Shown: positions 25,859 through 36,214, counted from the first letter of the stretch. The stretch: DNA of 64,000 nucleotides from Gammaproteobacteria bacterium (GCA_026707735.1 JAPOWH010000003.1:1-64000), one strand, 5' to 3'. The notes: generated by a model from the sequence alone, not told the origin. A program made the numbers and translations.

Positions 25859-27457
25859 CTAGGCTCTGTCTGCGCTAAACCAATTGATCTCCGAGATCGA
25901 ACCTGCAAATTTTTCTTCCTCCACGTCTATGATGCTCGGCTTTGTATCGTCGTGAGCATCCCGAATGTCAATGGACAAAGAGGGCAAGTCAACTGGCTGG
26001 CGGTAGTTGGCACCAAAGGCCTCGGCAATCGACCTGTAGTCGGGTGGTGTCGGAGATTGGTACCAGGGATTATCGGTCTGCATTTCCATAGCTTTGTCAA
26101 TTTCCGAATAGCCCCTGTTGTTCCAAATCATGAAAGGTATGCCTATGCCAAGTTGCGCAGCGGTTTGAATCTCGGGAAGAGTGAAATGAGCCCCTCCGTC
26201 GCCAACGAGACAGGCAACTTTCTTCTCTGGGCAAGCGACTTTCGCACCAATTGTTGCAGGAATTGCGTAGCCAAGAGTTCCGAATCCCGTTGTACTGGCG
26301 AAATACTCACGCACGTTATTCGGCTCGTAGAGCCACGTGGCAAAGTAAACGGGTTGCGTTGAGTCACCCATGAGTACGTCCGTCGAGTCACGAATTGCGT
26401 CGAGAAATTCACGCATCTGTTGATTGACGAGCCAGGATTTGCTGGCACTCTCGCGAATTTGTGCCGTCCTTTGGGCACCACGCTTGGGTGCAGATTGCGC
26501 GTCAAGATTCGAAAGCACTTCTTTGCAATCGCCAACAATTGTGCAATCCGGCACCGCATTGATCGAGACTTGGTTCGGATCTACATCGATGCGTATGAGG
26601 CATTGAAAGTCCCACGGTTTATCCACCAACAGGAAGTCGAAGTCAGTTTCGCTTAGCTCCGTGCCTAACGCGACTACAACATCAGATTTTTCGATGGCTA
26701 ATCGGACTTCTGGCAGTGATGGACTGTATCCGACGCGAAGTGGATGATTCCTAGGAAGGATTCCTTTTGCATTCACCGTGTTGACTACGGGAGCGTCAAT
26801 GGCTTCCGCGAATGCTTGCAGTTCCTCTCTTGAATCGATCACGCCGCCACCGGCAATTACGATAGGAGACGTGGAGTTCTGCAATAGTTTTGCGGCTGTG
26901 TCCAACTCGCTCAATGGAGTAGTGGTGACATGTTGCTGCGAGCTATGCCCACTGTTTTGCAGAGGATGCGCCTCCATGAGCGACAACGGAATTTCTATGT
27001 GCAATGGTCCGGGACGTCCCTTACAAAGGTTTCGATCCAAGAAAAGCTCGAGATCTCTTGTAGAAGTTGTGCGACTGATCTGAATGCTTGCCTTGCAAAT
27101 CTGTTGTGAAATCGTGCTTTGTCCGCTCAATTCATGCAGGGCGCCGCGAGTAGGTGGCTCCCCTACGGGCGTCAGAACAACCATGGGAACCGAGTCACCT
27201 CGGGCTTGAGCGATGCCTGTCGAAGCGTTGAGAAAGCCTGGACCGTCTATTACTGCACAAATAGCGGGCTTGCCTAACGCACGTGCATAGCCGTCAGCCG
27301 CGAATGACGCGCTTTGCTCGTGTCGTACTGTTATCGTTTCAATGCCGGCGTCGTGCAGAGCGGCATAGACTGGAAGGTTGTGAATTCCAGGCATGCCAAA
27401 CGCTGTGGAAGCTCCGCGTTTCTTCAGTAGCGAGACTATCTGTGTGCATACACTCAT
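25859..27457 (-). CDS. Thiamine-pyrophosphate enzyme, acetolactate synthase-like
   Basis: The 532-residue protein has the three-domain layout of TPP-dependent decarboxylases/ligases. The N-terminal domain has G-M-P-G-I-H-N and the catalytic Glu in V-R-H-E-Q-S-A. The central domain follows, and the C-terminal domain has G-D-G-G-A-H-F-T and W-N-N-R-G-Y (diphosphate and metal binding). Such proteins include acetolactate synthase-like, benzoylformate decarboxylase-like and sulfo-compound enzymes, and the substrate cannot be fixed. The start at 27457 has AAGG eight bases upstream; the frame is open to 27514. It is second in a leftward run after an SDR. Confidence 0.86.
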   Translation of the reverse strand: MSVCTQIVSLLKKRGASTAFGMPGIHNLPVYAALHDAGIETITVRHEQSASFAADGYARALGKPAICAVIDGPGFLNASTGIAQARGDSVPMVVLTPVGEPPTRGALHELSGQSTISQQICKASIQISRTTSTRDLELFLDRNLCKGRPGPLHIEIPLSLMEAHPLQNSGHSSQQHVTTTPLSELDTAAKLLQNSTSPIVIAGGGVIDSREELQAFAEAIDAPVVNTVNAKGILPRNHPLRVGYSPSLPEVRLAIEKSDVVVALGTELSETDFDFLLVDKPWDFQCLIRIDVDPNQVSINAVPDCTIVGDCKEVLSNLDAQSAPKRGAQRTAQIRESASKSWLVNQQMREFLDAIRDSTDVLMGDSTQPVYFATWLYEPNNVREYFASTTGFGTLGYAIPATIGAKVACPEKKVACLVGDGGAHFTLPEIQTAAQLGIGIPFMIWNNRGYSEIDKAMEMQTDNPWYQSPTPPDYRSIAEAFGANYRQPVDLPSLSIDIRDAHDDTKPSIIDVEEEKFAGSISEINWFSADRA

Positions 27458-27543
27458 CGATGTAGCCTTGCCAATTGACCTTGTGTTAGCTTGCTTGCAG
27501 TAGGCAAATCCCAACAGAACTGTGAGTTGAAATGAGAATTGCT

Positions 27544-28341
27544 CTAGGTCGAGGCTACCGATCCGCCATCGCAGCTGATGGTTTCGCCAACGGTGAACGC
27601 TCCAGCCCTTGAGCTCAAAAAGATTGCTAGTCCTGCAATATCCTCCATGGTGCCTACTCGTCCTCGAGGATTTCCCTTGCCGACGCTCTCCCAGTCGGCT
27701 CCTTCCACCTGACCGCCGAAGCCGACACCTGCGCTGAGCATCCAGCTTGGAAACGGTCCCGGAGCGATGGCATTGACGATGATGTCTTCCTCGACTAGGT
27801 GAGACGCCATTTGTCGTGTCAGATGGTGCACCGCGGCTTTCGAAGGTCCGTAAGAGAAATTGTCAAAGCGTGGCGTGTGGATCCCGTCGATCGATCCAAT
27901 GTTGATTACGCGTGCCGGGTCTTCGCTGGTAGCCGACTTTCGAAGCAGTGGCAAACACTTTTGGGTAAGGAAGAATATCCCCTTGACATTTGTATCCATG
28001 ACCTTGTCCCATCCGACTTCGGGAAACTCCTCTAGGGGCGCTCCCCAGGTCGCTCCTGCATTGTTGACCAAAATGTCCAATTGCGATTCGTTCTCTGACA
28101 ATTCTGCTACCACTGCCTCTATGCCGGAAAGCTGGCTCAAGTCACCTGGAATGGAAATGCATGTCCCGTTGTACTTGTCTTGGAGCCGTGCCGCAGTTTC
28201 ATCACATACGTCCTTCTTGCGCGAGCTAATGTAGACCTTGGCGTCATGCATTAGGAATCCAGATGCGATCATCTCGCCAATTCCTCGGGATCCTCCGGTA
28301 ACGAGAGCGACCTTATCTTTAATAGAAAACCAATCAGACAT
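27544..28341 (-). CDS. Short-chain dehydrogenase/reductase
   Basis: The 265-residue classical SDR has V-T-G-G-S-R-G-I-G near residue 15, N-N-A-G near residue 92, Ser in I-G-S-I-D-G and catalytic Y-G-P-S-K. It ends in S-C-D-G-G. GGAGA stands upstream of the ATG. It is the first gene of a leftward run leading to a TPP enzyme, a sulfatase and an ICMT-like protein, and it is divergent from a GMC oxidoreductase. By family it oxidises or reduces a hydroxy/keto substrate with NAD(P). Confidence 0.88.
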   Translation of the reverse strand: MSDWFSIKDKVALVTGGSRGIGEMIASGFLMHDAKVYISSRKKDVCDETAARLQDKYNGTCISIPGDLSQLSGIEAVVAELSENESQLDILVNNAGATWGAPLEEFPEVGWDKVMDTNVKGIFFLTQKCLPLLRKSATSEDPARVINIGSIDGIHTPRFDNFSYGPSKAAVHHLTRQMASHLVEEDIIVNAIAPGPFPSWMLSAGVGFGGQVEGADWESVGKGNPRGRVGTMEDIAGLAIFLSSRAGAFTVGETISCDGGSVAST

Positions 28342-28501
28342 TCGATTTCTCCACTGAACCGGCGCTTATGTTACGAGATTGGAATGTCCTTCCTCGACCA
28401 GTCAATCCGCAGATGCTCGCCCTTAATCCAGCGCGCTTCGCATTGCGTAAAATCTCATTCCGCTCCCATTCATCGCTTGGTTCGCCTTGTCGCAATAAAT
28501 C

Positions 28502-30106
28502 ATGCAATACGACTACATCGTCATTGGCGCAGGATCCGCGGGATGTGTTGTCGCTAATCGGTTGAGCGCTCACAGACACTTCAAGGTGCTGTTGTTGGAA
28601 GCAGGCGGCCGAGATTCAAGTCCGTTAATTCACATTCCTTTGGGCTTTTGGCACATGATTGATCGCCCAAGTTTGAATTGGTGCTTCAAGACCGAGCCGG
28701 AGCCTGGAACAGCAAATCGAGAAATCCCGATCCCGCGCGGCAAGGTTATGGGCGGCTCCAGTTCGATTAACGGAATGCTGTATGTCCGCGGTCAGGCTGA
28801 AGACTACGACCTGTGGTCGCAGCTGGGAAACTCCGGATGGTCGTACGATGAGGTACTACCTCACTTTAAGGCATGTGAATCGTTCGAGCGAGGCGGGGAT
28901 GAGTACCGGGGTACGCAAGGCGAGCTCAACGTGGGTGACATGGTGGAGACACACCCGGTCCTCCGCGCCTATGTCGAATCCGGCAGGAATCTGGGCTACC
29001 CAACACCGGACGACTACAACGGGACTTCACAGGAAGGATTCGGCATATATCAAGTAACTCAACGGGCGGGACGTCGACATAGCGCCACGACAGCATTCAT
29101 CGATCCGATCCGGCACCGCAGCAATCTGACCATCGTTACTCGAGCGATGGTTAACTCGGTAGTTGTGGAGGGCGAGCGCGCCGTCGCCGTTCGCTACACA
29201 GTAGGGACAGGGAAGGAACGAGAGGCTACATGCCGGGGCGAGATCATTTTGTGTGCCGGGGCGATTCAAAGTCCGCAAATCCTAGAACTCTCCGGAATAG
29301 GGCAGCGAAACGTTCTCGAAGAACTGGGCGTACCGGTTGTGCATGAATTGAACGGAGTTGGAGAGAATCTGCGGGACCACTACTCGAGCTCCGTGGCATG
29401 GCGTCTCAAAGGCACAAATACATTGAACGAGCAAACACGCGGTTGGCGTCTGGTAATGGAAGCTCTCAAGTGGGGATTGTTCCGACGCGGCGCTTTGACA
29501 TACACGGCAGGTATAGCCCACGGATTCGTCAAGACCCGTCCCGAATATGCGACGCCGGATGTGCAATTCCACATGGCCCATGCAAGTTATGCTCGAGGGC
29601 GGAGAGGAGCGTTGGAGAAGGAACCTGGAATGACGATTTCCGTCTGCCAATTGCGTCCGGAAAGCCGGGGAAGCGTTCACTCTAAATCCGCCGACCCGAC
29701 GGTTGCGCCAGCAATCTGTCCCAATTTCTTGAGCGAAGCCACGGATCGAGATTCATTGGTGGGAGGTATGAAAATAGCGCGCCAGGTGGGGGAGTCCGAG
29801 CCTCTCGCAAGTTTTGTCGAGCACGAACTGTACCCCGGTCCAAAAATTCAATCTGACGAAGATATCTTGGAGTGGTGCCGAAGAACAGGAGCAACAGTGT
29901 TTCACCCTGTTGGCACATGCAAGATGGGCGTTGACTCGGCCGCCGTCGTCGATGAACGTTTACGGGTCAGAGGCGTGGCGGGGTTGCGCGTTGTGGATGC
30001 ATCGATCATGCCCACTCTCGTGTCAGGTAACACCAATGCGCCCGCAATAATGATCGGGCACAAGGGTGCCAACATGGTTTTGGAAGACAATCGAGTCGCC
30101 GCGTAG
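28502..30106 (+). CDS. GMC oxidoreductase, choline dehydrogenase-like
   Basis: The 534-residue flavoenzyme starts with the FAD-binding Y-I-V-I-G-A-G-S-A-G-C-V-V and E-A-G-G. It has the GMC signature region P-R-G-K-V-M-G-G-S-S-S-I-N-G-M and ends with the active-site H-P-V-G-T-C-K-M-G and V-D-A-S-I-M-P-T...S-G-N-T-N-A-P. It is closest in style to choline and alcohol dehydrogenases (BetA-like), but GMC enzymes of this type oxidise many alcohols. It is divergent from the SDR gene. The gene for the M14-lyase fusion follows in the same direction after 46 bases. Confidence 0.9.
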   Translation: MQYDYIVIGAGSAGCVVANRLSAHRHFKVLLLEAGGRDSSPLIHIPLGFWHMIDRPSLNWCFKTEPEPGTANREIPIPRGKVMGGSSSINGMLYVRGQAEDYDLWSQLGNSGWSYDEVLPHFKACESFERGGDEYRGTQGELNVGDMVETHPVLRAYVESGRNLGYPTPDDYNGTSQEGFGIYQVTQRAGRRHSATTAFIDPIRHRSNLTIVTRAMVNSVVVEGERAVAVRYTVGTGKEREATCRGEIILCAGAIQSPQILELSGIGQRNVLEELGVPVVHELNGVGENLRDHYSSSVAWRLKGTNTLNEQTRGWRLVMEALKWGLFRRGALTYTAGIAHGFVKTRPEYATPDVQFHMAHASYARGRRGALEKEPGMTISVCQLRPESRGSVHSKSADPTVAPAICPNFLSEATDRDSLVGGMKIARQVGESEPLASFVEHELYPGPKIQSDEDILEWCRRTGATVFHPVGTCKMGVDSAAVVDERLRVRGVAGLRVVDASIMPTLVSGNTNAPAIMIGHKGANMVLEDNRVAA

Positions 30107-30152
30107 CCCTACTAGCGCGAAACACTTTGTCGACTTGATTGTGACGTAGATT

Positions 30153-32867
30153 GTGGAACGACCGCATTTGCATCGACCCTTTAGAAGTTCCTTGGGTACG
30201 CATTGCCTGTTAGGATTGCTCGTTGTTGGTGCCGGATCCACGTTTGCCAATACCAGCACGTGTTCAGCGGCGCGCTACACGGTTTCTAGTGATTACCCCG
30301 GCGCAGCTTTCGACACTTGTGTCGCCACGAACGACACTCTTACTCTGTACATTCAGCCAGAAGACGATCCCCCGATCAATCCAAGTCCATGGTATGGATT
30401 TAGGATTGATCGTACGCCGGGTGTTCAAGAGTTCGCACTACAGATTGAACTTGTCTACCCTGAGGACTACAAGCATCGCTACATTCCCAAGACTAGCCTC
30501 GACAGCAAAAAGTGGGATCACCTACCAGCATCAAGCGTTTCCGTTGATGGCAATGGCAATGCATCGTTCGTTCTTCGCGTCGCCTCAGATGTCGTTTATG
30601 TATCGGCTCAGGAAAATTTGAACCTGGAGTGGTATGCAGACTGGTTGGCAGAGCTTGTAGAGGCTTGGCCAGGGTCCGAACCCGAGGTCATTGGCTATTC
30701 GCTTGCGCGGCATCCTATAGAAGTCTTGGAAACCAATCCCAATGCTCCGAATCTCGTCTTGCTTTTGGGGCGAGTACATCCCCCGGAGGTACCAGGGACG
30801 ATTGCAATGCGGAATTTCGTGGATGCTATGGCATCGATTCGGATTGAGGGATGCAATCAGGGAATGTCTCCAACTTGCAAACTGTTTCAACGCTACAACT
30901 TCATGATATTGCCTCTGCTCAACCCGGACGGCGTTGTCCTGGGACACTGGCGGCACAATTTGGGGTCTACGGACTTGAACCGGGACTGGGGACCGTTTAC
31001 ACAACCCGAAACGGTTGCCGTGAGGGACAAGCTAGCAAGCGTTGGGGCGACTGATCGACTTCGACTCATGCTTGACTTCCACTCAACCAATCGCGATGTC
31101 CTCTACGTTCAGGAAGAGCAGGATGTGACTAATCCACCTAATTTTGCGGACCGATGGCTACGCAACGCAGACCTGAGGATGGCTCGCAACGATAGTTCAG
31201 AGGGTTCAATTGGTTACGAATTCGCACCTAGACCCAGGTCTGACCAAGGAACGTCCAAGAACTATTTCTATTCGACCTACGGAATCCCCTCCATTACTTT
31301 CGAAACTGGCGACAATTCCAATCGAGCTAGTCTTCCGCTTCGCATGGACGCCTTTGCTCGATCGATGATTGAACTGCTGCAAGCAATCCCAGCTGACAGT
31401 GACTCACAGATGTCGTCAGACAGGGACATTTGCAACTACACCTACTCAAGAGAAATACCCTGCGAAGACTTCTACTGCTTTCTGGTAGAGGCAAACAAAG
31501 CAACTCTGCTTTCGCTGACTGCGGACGGACTCATGGCTCAAAGCAAGGCTGCCAAATATTCCAGCGCTCTGCTTGAAGTCTTGGTTGCCGCCGACGCAGA
31601 CGAATCACTTCGTGCATCAGACTACTTGAGGCTGGAGGATCGACTCATTGAAGTAGCAGGTGTAGAGGTCACCCACATTCATATTGGTCGCTCGAGACAG
31701 GACTTGCACGGCACTGTCAGGAGAATGATTGCGCGTAACCGGTGGCTGGATCTCTTTGCTCAGGTTCAATCTGTTCGAGAGGAGCTGCTAACGGCTGCAA
31801 CTGACCACTTGGACGTAGTCATTCCTGCCTACACGCACGGTGTGCCATCTCAGCCAACAACATTTGGGCACCAACTTTTGGCTTACCACGATTCTTTTGC
31901 TCGATTGGCAAGCCGAATGAGAGAAGGATTCCATCGACTAAACCGTAGTCCCTACGGTGCAGGAGCGGGAACTACAAGCAGTTTTCCTCTGGACCGTGAG
32001 CGTCTCGCGGCACTGTTAGGGTTTGATTCGCCAGTGGAGAACAGCTACGACGCGAATTTCATTGACAGCATGGAATACAAGGGTGAACTGGCAAGCCTCG
32101 TTAGCAGTGCAGCCACAACTATCAACCAATTTGTCTCGAATGTTCACAGCCAGCAACGAGATCCTTGGCCCTGGCTGTACCTCGGCGAATCGGGCGTCAG
32201 CGGTAGCAGTTCTATGCCGCAAAAGCGAAATCCTCGTGATCTCGATCGTCTGCGTACCGTCTCAAACGACGTGCTCTCGCTTGCACATCGACTCAAATTG
32301 AACAGCCACAATGTCGACGCTGGGATGCATGACTATCGTATGGCGTCGAACGTCACCGATCTAAGCGACTCGGCAATGGATATGCTTCGACGGTTCGGCA
32401 ATCTGGTAGGAGAATTGGTCGTAGATTCCGACCGTGCCTTGAATGCAATTGATCGTAGCTTTGCCACCTCAACACAAGTGGCGGACCTGTTAGTCAGAAC
32501 TACAGGGATGTCGTTTCGAGACGCACACGGATTTGCGGCAAGCTTGGTGGACCTTGCACGCTCGACAGAAAGGAAGCTTCGATCGATCAGGGAAGAGGAA
32601 ATCGCTGACCTTTATCAGGCTCAATTCCACACTCCACTTCCACTGCCCATTTCCGACATTCACGCTGCACTAGAGAGTTCGACCATGGTCTTTGGCCGCA
32701 AGGGTCTAGGTGGACCACAGATCGCTGAAACAACTCGCATGTTGAAGGCTGGTCGGGCAAGGTTGCGTGACGACGACATTTGGTTCCAAAAGGAAGTTAC
32801 TGCCATAATAAGCGCCGATATCGCGTTGCAAGATGCCTTCTTTCGCCTTTGCAGCGCAAGTGAATAA
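30153..32867 (+). CDS. Exported M14 zinc carboxypeptidase fused to argininosuccinate-lyase-like enzyme
   Basis: One unbroken frame of 904 residues encodes two enzymes. After a probable signal peptide (hydrophobic core about residues 18-32) comes an M14 carboxypeptidase domain, about residues 60-415. It has zinc ligands in H-P-P-E (H209, E212) and D-F-H-S-T (H310), N-R-D at 276-278 and the catalytic Glu in F-E-T-G-D (E384). From about 440 to 900 an argininosuccinate lyase/fumarase-superfamily domain follows. It has G-R-S-R-Q-D (512-517), Y-T-H (560-562), S-P-Y-G-A-G-A (599-605) and the signature G-S-S-S-M-P-Q-K-R-N-P (684-694). Both catalytic sets look complete. The start is a GTG with poor ribosome site; a TTG at 30168 is an alternative. 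A TonB receptor follows. The substrate is unknown. Confidence 0.85.
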   Translation: MERPHLHRPFRSSLGTHCLLGLLVVGAGSTFANTSTCSAARYTVSSDYPGAAFDTCVATNDTLTLYIQPEDDPPINPSPWYGFRIDRTPGVQEFALQIELVYPEDYKHRYIPKTSLDSKKWDHLPASSVSVDGNGNASFVLRVASDVVYVSAQENLNLEWYADWLAELVEAWPGSEPEVIGYSLARHPIEVLETNPNAPNLVLLLGRVHPPEVPGTIAMRNFVDAMASIRIEGCNQGMSPTCKLFQRYNFMILPLLNPDGVVLGHWRHNLGSTDLNRDWGPFTQPETVAVRDKLASVGATDRLRLMLDFHSTNRDVLYVQEEQDVTNPPNFADRWLRNADLRMARNDSSEGSIGYEFAPRPRSDQGTSKNYFYSTYGIPSITFETGDNSNRASLPLRMDAFARSMIELLQAIPADSDSQMSSDRDICNYTYSREIPCEDFYCFLVEANKATLLSLTADGLMAQSKAAKYSSALLEVLVAADADESLRASDYLRLEDRLIEVAGVEVTHIHIGRSRQDLHGTVRRMIARNRWLDLFAQVQSVREELLTAATDHLDVVIPAYTHGVPSQPTTFGHQLLAYHDSFARLASRMREGFHRLNRSPYGAGAGTTSSFPLDRERLAALLGFDSPVENSYDANFIDSMEYKGELASLVSSAATTINQFVSNVHSQQRDPWPWLYLGESGVSGSSSMPQKRNPRDLDRLRTVSNDVLSLAHRLKLNSHNVDAGMHDYRMASNVTDLSDSAMDMLRRFGNLVGELVVDSDRALNAIDRSFATSTQVADLLVRTTGMSFRDAHGFAASLVDLARSTERKLRSIREEEIADLYQAQFHTPLPLPISDIHAALESSTMVFGRKGLGGPQIAETTRMLKAGRARLRDDDIWFQKEVTAIISADIALQDAFFRLCSASE

Positions 32868-32966
32868 GCACCTGTCTTGCCGTTGAAACCATTGCTTTTC
32901 CGTCGCATTTGCAGATCCTAATCGCTACAAGTGTGACACTCTTCATTCATCCATGGAGGTGAAGAC

Positions 32967-35900
32967 TTGAATTTTCCATTGTCACTGGGAAACCTACCAC
33001 GCATCTGTTCGTGTGTTCTTGTTTGTTTCGTTGTTGCAAGTCCTTTGAACGTCCTGGCTCAGCAGGAAGCTGAACAAGAGGACGAGGATCAACAGGATGC
33101 CGAAATGGAGGAAATCGTCATTGTCGGCAGCCAGATCAAGGGCGCCGATGTGACCGGAATTCTTCCGGTTTCCGTGTTCAGTGCGGACGACATCGAAGTA
33201 CTTGGCGTCTCATCGGGCGATGAATTGATGGACATGATTCCCGAGCAGGGACAGAACTTCTTCAACGAAGAGGAAAACATCAGCGGTGGCGTCAATGCGG
33301 CGCGGGGCGACATTGGGGCGTTCAACCTACGGAACCTCGGAACTGGTAATACGCTAGTTCTTCTCAATGGACGAAGATTGGTTAACGCCGCAAGCTATCA
33401 AACGGAAGAGGTCGGCGGCAGTTTCGTGCCGGTCAACACCGTCAACTCCAACACGATCCCGCTCTATGGAGTGGACCGTGTGGAAGTGCTACGCGACGGC
33501 GCAGCGGCTGTTTACGGAGCTGATGCTGTCGCAGGCGTGGTGAATACAGTCCTCGAGAAGGACATCGAAGGCTACTCAGTACGCATGCGAACCTACTGGT
33601 ACGACCTAGTAGGGCGTCTCACCCATGAAGTTAATGGCGAGTGGGGAAGTTACTTCAACGATGGAATGACCCACGTTGGCGTTATGTTCGACTATCTCAC
33701 ACGCGACAACATTCACTCTAGCGAGGATTCCCGTTGGGCCGACAGCGAAATGAGGTATCTGTTGCCGGACGACTCTCCTTGGTGCACTAAAACAGACGAT
33801 AGCGACACATGTGAGGAGACAGACTTCCGCAACACGAGCGCTAACTCACTGTATGGTCAATTCGACATTCGTCGTAGCGTATCGCGCTTTGGTTTGTCGG
33901 GAATCACCGACAGAGCAGGCGAATTTGAGACGTTTCCCCTCGGCCATGAAGATTGCGACTGGCAGCTGAATGACACCATATGTGGCGGAGTAGATGGCAA
34001 TGGCACTTATCGCTACAACTTGAACGAATTTAGAGATTTGTCATCGGATTTGGATCGTCTTGGCCTGTTTGTATTTGTCAATCACGACTTCGATAACGGA
34101 ATGGAAGGGTTTGGCGAGTTTCTCTACTACTCCTCCGAGTCTGTATTGTCGCGACACCCTTCAGCGTCGTTCTCAAGTGTAAAACTGAGAGTGGGGCCGG
34201 AAAACTACTACAACCCGTTCGGTCCGTGCGGTTCTCCCAATCGATTGCCGGACGATTTGATTCCGGATGTTCCATGCGAGGGGCTTGAATTGGAGATTGA
34301 CTTCTATCGGTTTGCCGAAGTGCCCAGAATTGTTGAAAACGACGGCAACGTCTTCAGGATTCTGGCAGGGCTTTCGGGCACTCAATATGAGTGGGACTGG
34401 GAAGCGGCTCTAGTCTACTCCGTGGCTACACGAGAGGATCTCACCCGCAATCGTGTATCCAACACACTCATGGCTGAAGCGCTATTCGATTCAACACCGG
34501 CCGCTTACAACCCGTTTAGCGCGGGTGTGAACAGCAACATTGAGCGAGCTTTAGTCGACGTGACGCGGGATAACGAGATGCAATTGACTCTTGTTGACAT
34601 AAAGGTTTCCAACAACGATGTCTATCAACTGCCAGCGGGACCTGTAGGTGCACTGGTAGGCGCAGAAATTCGAACCGAATCGTTCGAAGACGATCGAGAC
34701 CCGCGCCTAGATGGCACCATCGTTTTCACTGATTATCAGGGAGACACATTTCCCCTGGTTTCGGATGTAGTTAACTCGAGTCCAACGCCAGACAGCAGTG
34801 GAGACAGAGATGTGTTCGCACTTTTTGGTGAGCTGCAAATTCCAATTATGAACCGAGTGGACTCTCTAATTGCATTGCGTTACGAGAGCTTCTCTGATAT
34901 TGACGACACTTTTGTTGGGCGATTTGCTATCGGATGGCGACCTTCCGACGAACTGCAGTTTCGAGCTTCGTTGTCTCAAGCGTTCAGAGCACCCAATCTG
35001 GTCACCATCAATGAGGACATCGTTGCCCGCCAGAACACACGAACAGACTGGACATGCATATATGCCGCAGAAAGAGGTGGCGACCCTGAGCAGGATGTTG
35101 TGGATTGCAGGAATTCAACGCAACGAGTTGCCGAAGGCAGCGAAAACTTGGTTTCAGAGCGCAGCGACAATCTATCCATCGGCGTCGTGTTTGAACCAGT
35201 TGAATGGGTAACCTTTACATTGGACTATTGGTCAATAGTGAAGGAAGACACCGTAGGACTCTTTGGCGAAGAGAACCACACTGTCTACGACCTCTTGCTA
35301 CGGCTACGCCATGGAAACTCCGACTGCACAACACTCCAACCGAACTCTGCCGTGAATCGAGTTGACGACGTTCCTGACGACGAGGCAGCGGTCTACAACG
35401 CTGCGGGAATATGTCCCGCGGGAGCCATTCACAATATCGTTGACAACTATGCCAATCTCGACACACGCTCGCTCGACGGATTCGACATAGGCATATACGG
35501 CGACTTCGACACTGAGTGGGGCGATTTCACAGTTAAGTATCTGCGGTCGCAACTAAATGAGTTCGAACAAGAGCCGGGCGGTCCTTCTGCAGAATTGGTC
35601 GAGGCAAAGAATCAAGGAATAATTCCTGCAGACATCCCAGTAGGCGGATTTGCAGACCTCATTGGCCAAGATGGCAACCAGGAGTTCAAAGAGACTTTGT
35701 TAGTTCGCTGGAGCATGGCTCCCTATGCGGCGTCCCTGTCAAGCACTCGACTAGGGGAGTTCTATCAAGATTCCTTGACTCTGGAAGACGGAACCCGCTA
35801 CGTAGTACCCGAGTTTCAAACTTGGAATCTGACGTTCGACTTCACAACTCGATACTTCTTCAACAAGACTAGATTTCGGTTGGGAATTCGCAATGTAACG

Positions 35901-36005
35901 GAAGAACGAGCTCCATTAGCCGACCGGTATTTTGGGTTCTTTTCTGATGCTCACAGAGACTATGGACGGTACTACTACATTGATGTCCGCGTTACCGGAG
36001 ACTAG
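32967..36005 (+). CDS. TonB-dependent outer-membrane receptor
   Basis: The 1012-residue product has a signal peptide ending near V-L-A-Q, a TonB-box-like E-E-I-V-I-V-G-S and a plug domain with L-R-N-L-G-T-G-N-T-L-V-L-L-N-G-R-R-L and V-L-R-D-G-A-A-A-V-Y-G-A-D-A-V-A-G. A long beta-barrel region and a typical C-terminus follow. It imports a ligand across the outer membrane with TonB energy. The start is TTG with GGAGG at 32955-32959. It lies 99 bases after the M14-lyase fusion gene, so the two may share a transcript and the same ligand. Sequence does not tell whether the ligand is siderophore, sugar or peptide. Confidence 0.92.
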   Translation: MNFPLSLGNLPRICSCVLVCFVVASPLNVLAQQEAEQEDEDQQDAEMEEIVIVGSQIKGADVTGILPVSVFSADDIEVLGVSSGDELMDMIPEQGQNFFNEEENISGGVNAARGDIGAFNLRNLGTGNTLVLLNGRRLVNAASYQTEEVGGSFVPVNTVNSNTIPLYGVDRVEVLRDGAAAVYGADAVAGVVNTVLEKDIEGYSVRMRTYWYDLVGRLTHEVNGEWGSYFNDGMTHVGVMFDYLTRDNIHSSEDSRWADSEMRYLLPDDSPWCTKTDDSDTCEETDFRNTSANSLYGQFDIRRSVSRFGLSGITDRAGEFETFPLGHEDCDWQLNDTICGGVDGNGTYRYNLNEFRDLSSDLDRLGLFVFVNHDFDNGMEGFGEFLYYSSESVLSRHPSASFSSVKLRVGPENYYNPFGPCGSPNRLPDDLIPDVPCEGLELEIDFYRFAEVPRIVENDGNVFRILAGLSGTQYEWDWEAALVYSVATREDLTRNRVSNTLMAEALFDSTPAAYNPFSAGVNSNIERALVDVTRDNEMQLTLVDIKVSNNDVYQLPAGPVGALVGAEIRTESFEDDRDPRLDGTIVFTDYQGDTFPLVSDVVNSSPTPDSSGDRDVFALFGELQIPIMNRVDSLIALRYESFSDIDDTFVGRFAIGWRPSDELQFRASLSQAFRAPNLVTINEDIVARQNTRTDWTCIYAAERGGDPEQDVVDCRNSTQRVAEGSENLVSERSDNLSIGVVFEPVEWVTFTLDYWSIVKEDTVGLFGEENHTVYDLLLRLRHGNSDCTTLQPNSAVNRVDDVPDDEAAVYNAAGICPAGAIHNIVDNYANLDTRSLDGFDIGIYGDFDTEWGDFTVKYLRSQLNEFEQEPGGPSAELVEAKNQGIIPADIPVGGFADLIGQDGNQEFKETLLVRWSMAPYAASLSSTRLGEFYQDSLTLEDGTRYVVPEFQTWNLTFDFTTRYFFNKTRFRLGIRNVTEERAPLADRYFGFFSDAHRDYGRYYYIDVRVTGD

Positions 36006-36214
36006 AGCCAGAAAGAACATTTACAACACAGAACGAAGTTCGCGCAGCGGATGCCAATCCCGAGGGTTTTCAAGTGGTTAGGTCCTTTGGGAAGATTGAG
36101 GCGTCACTAGATGGGATGATTTGCAACCGTTTTCGTGGAAACAGGCAGGATCTCTCCGTAGGAGCGACTCAACTCGGGGTTCTGTAAACTTCAAGGATTC
36201 ACGAGGGAGGGATC

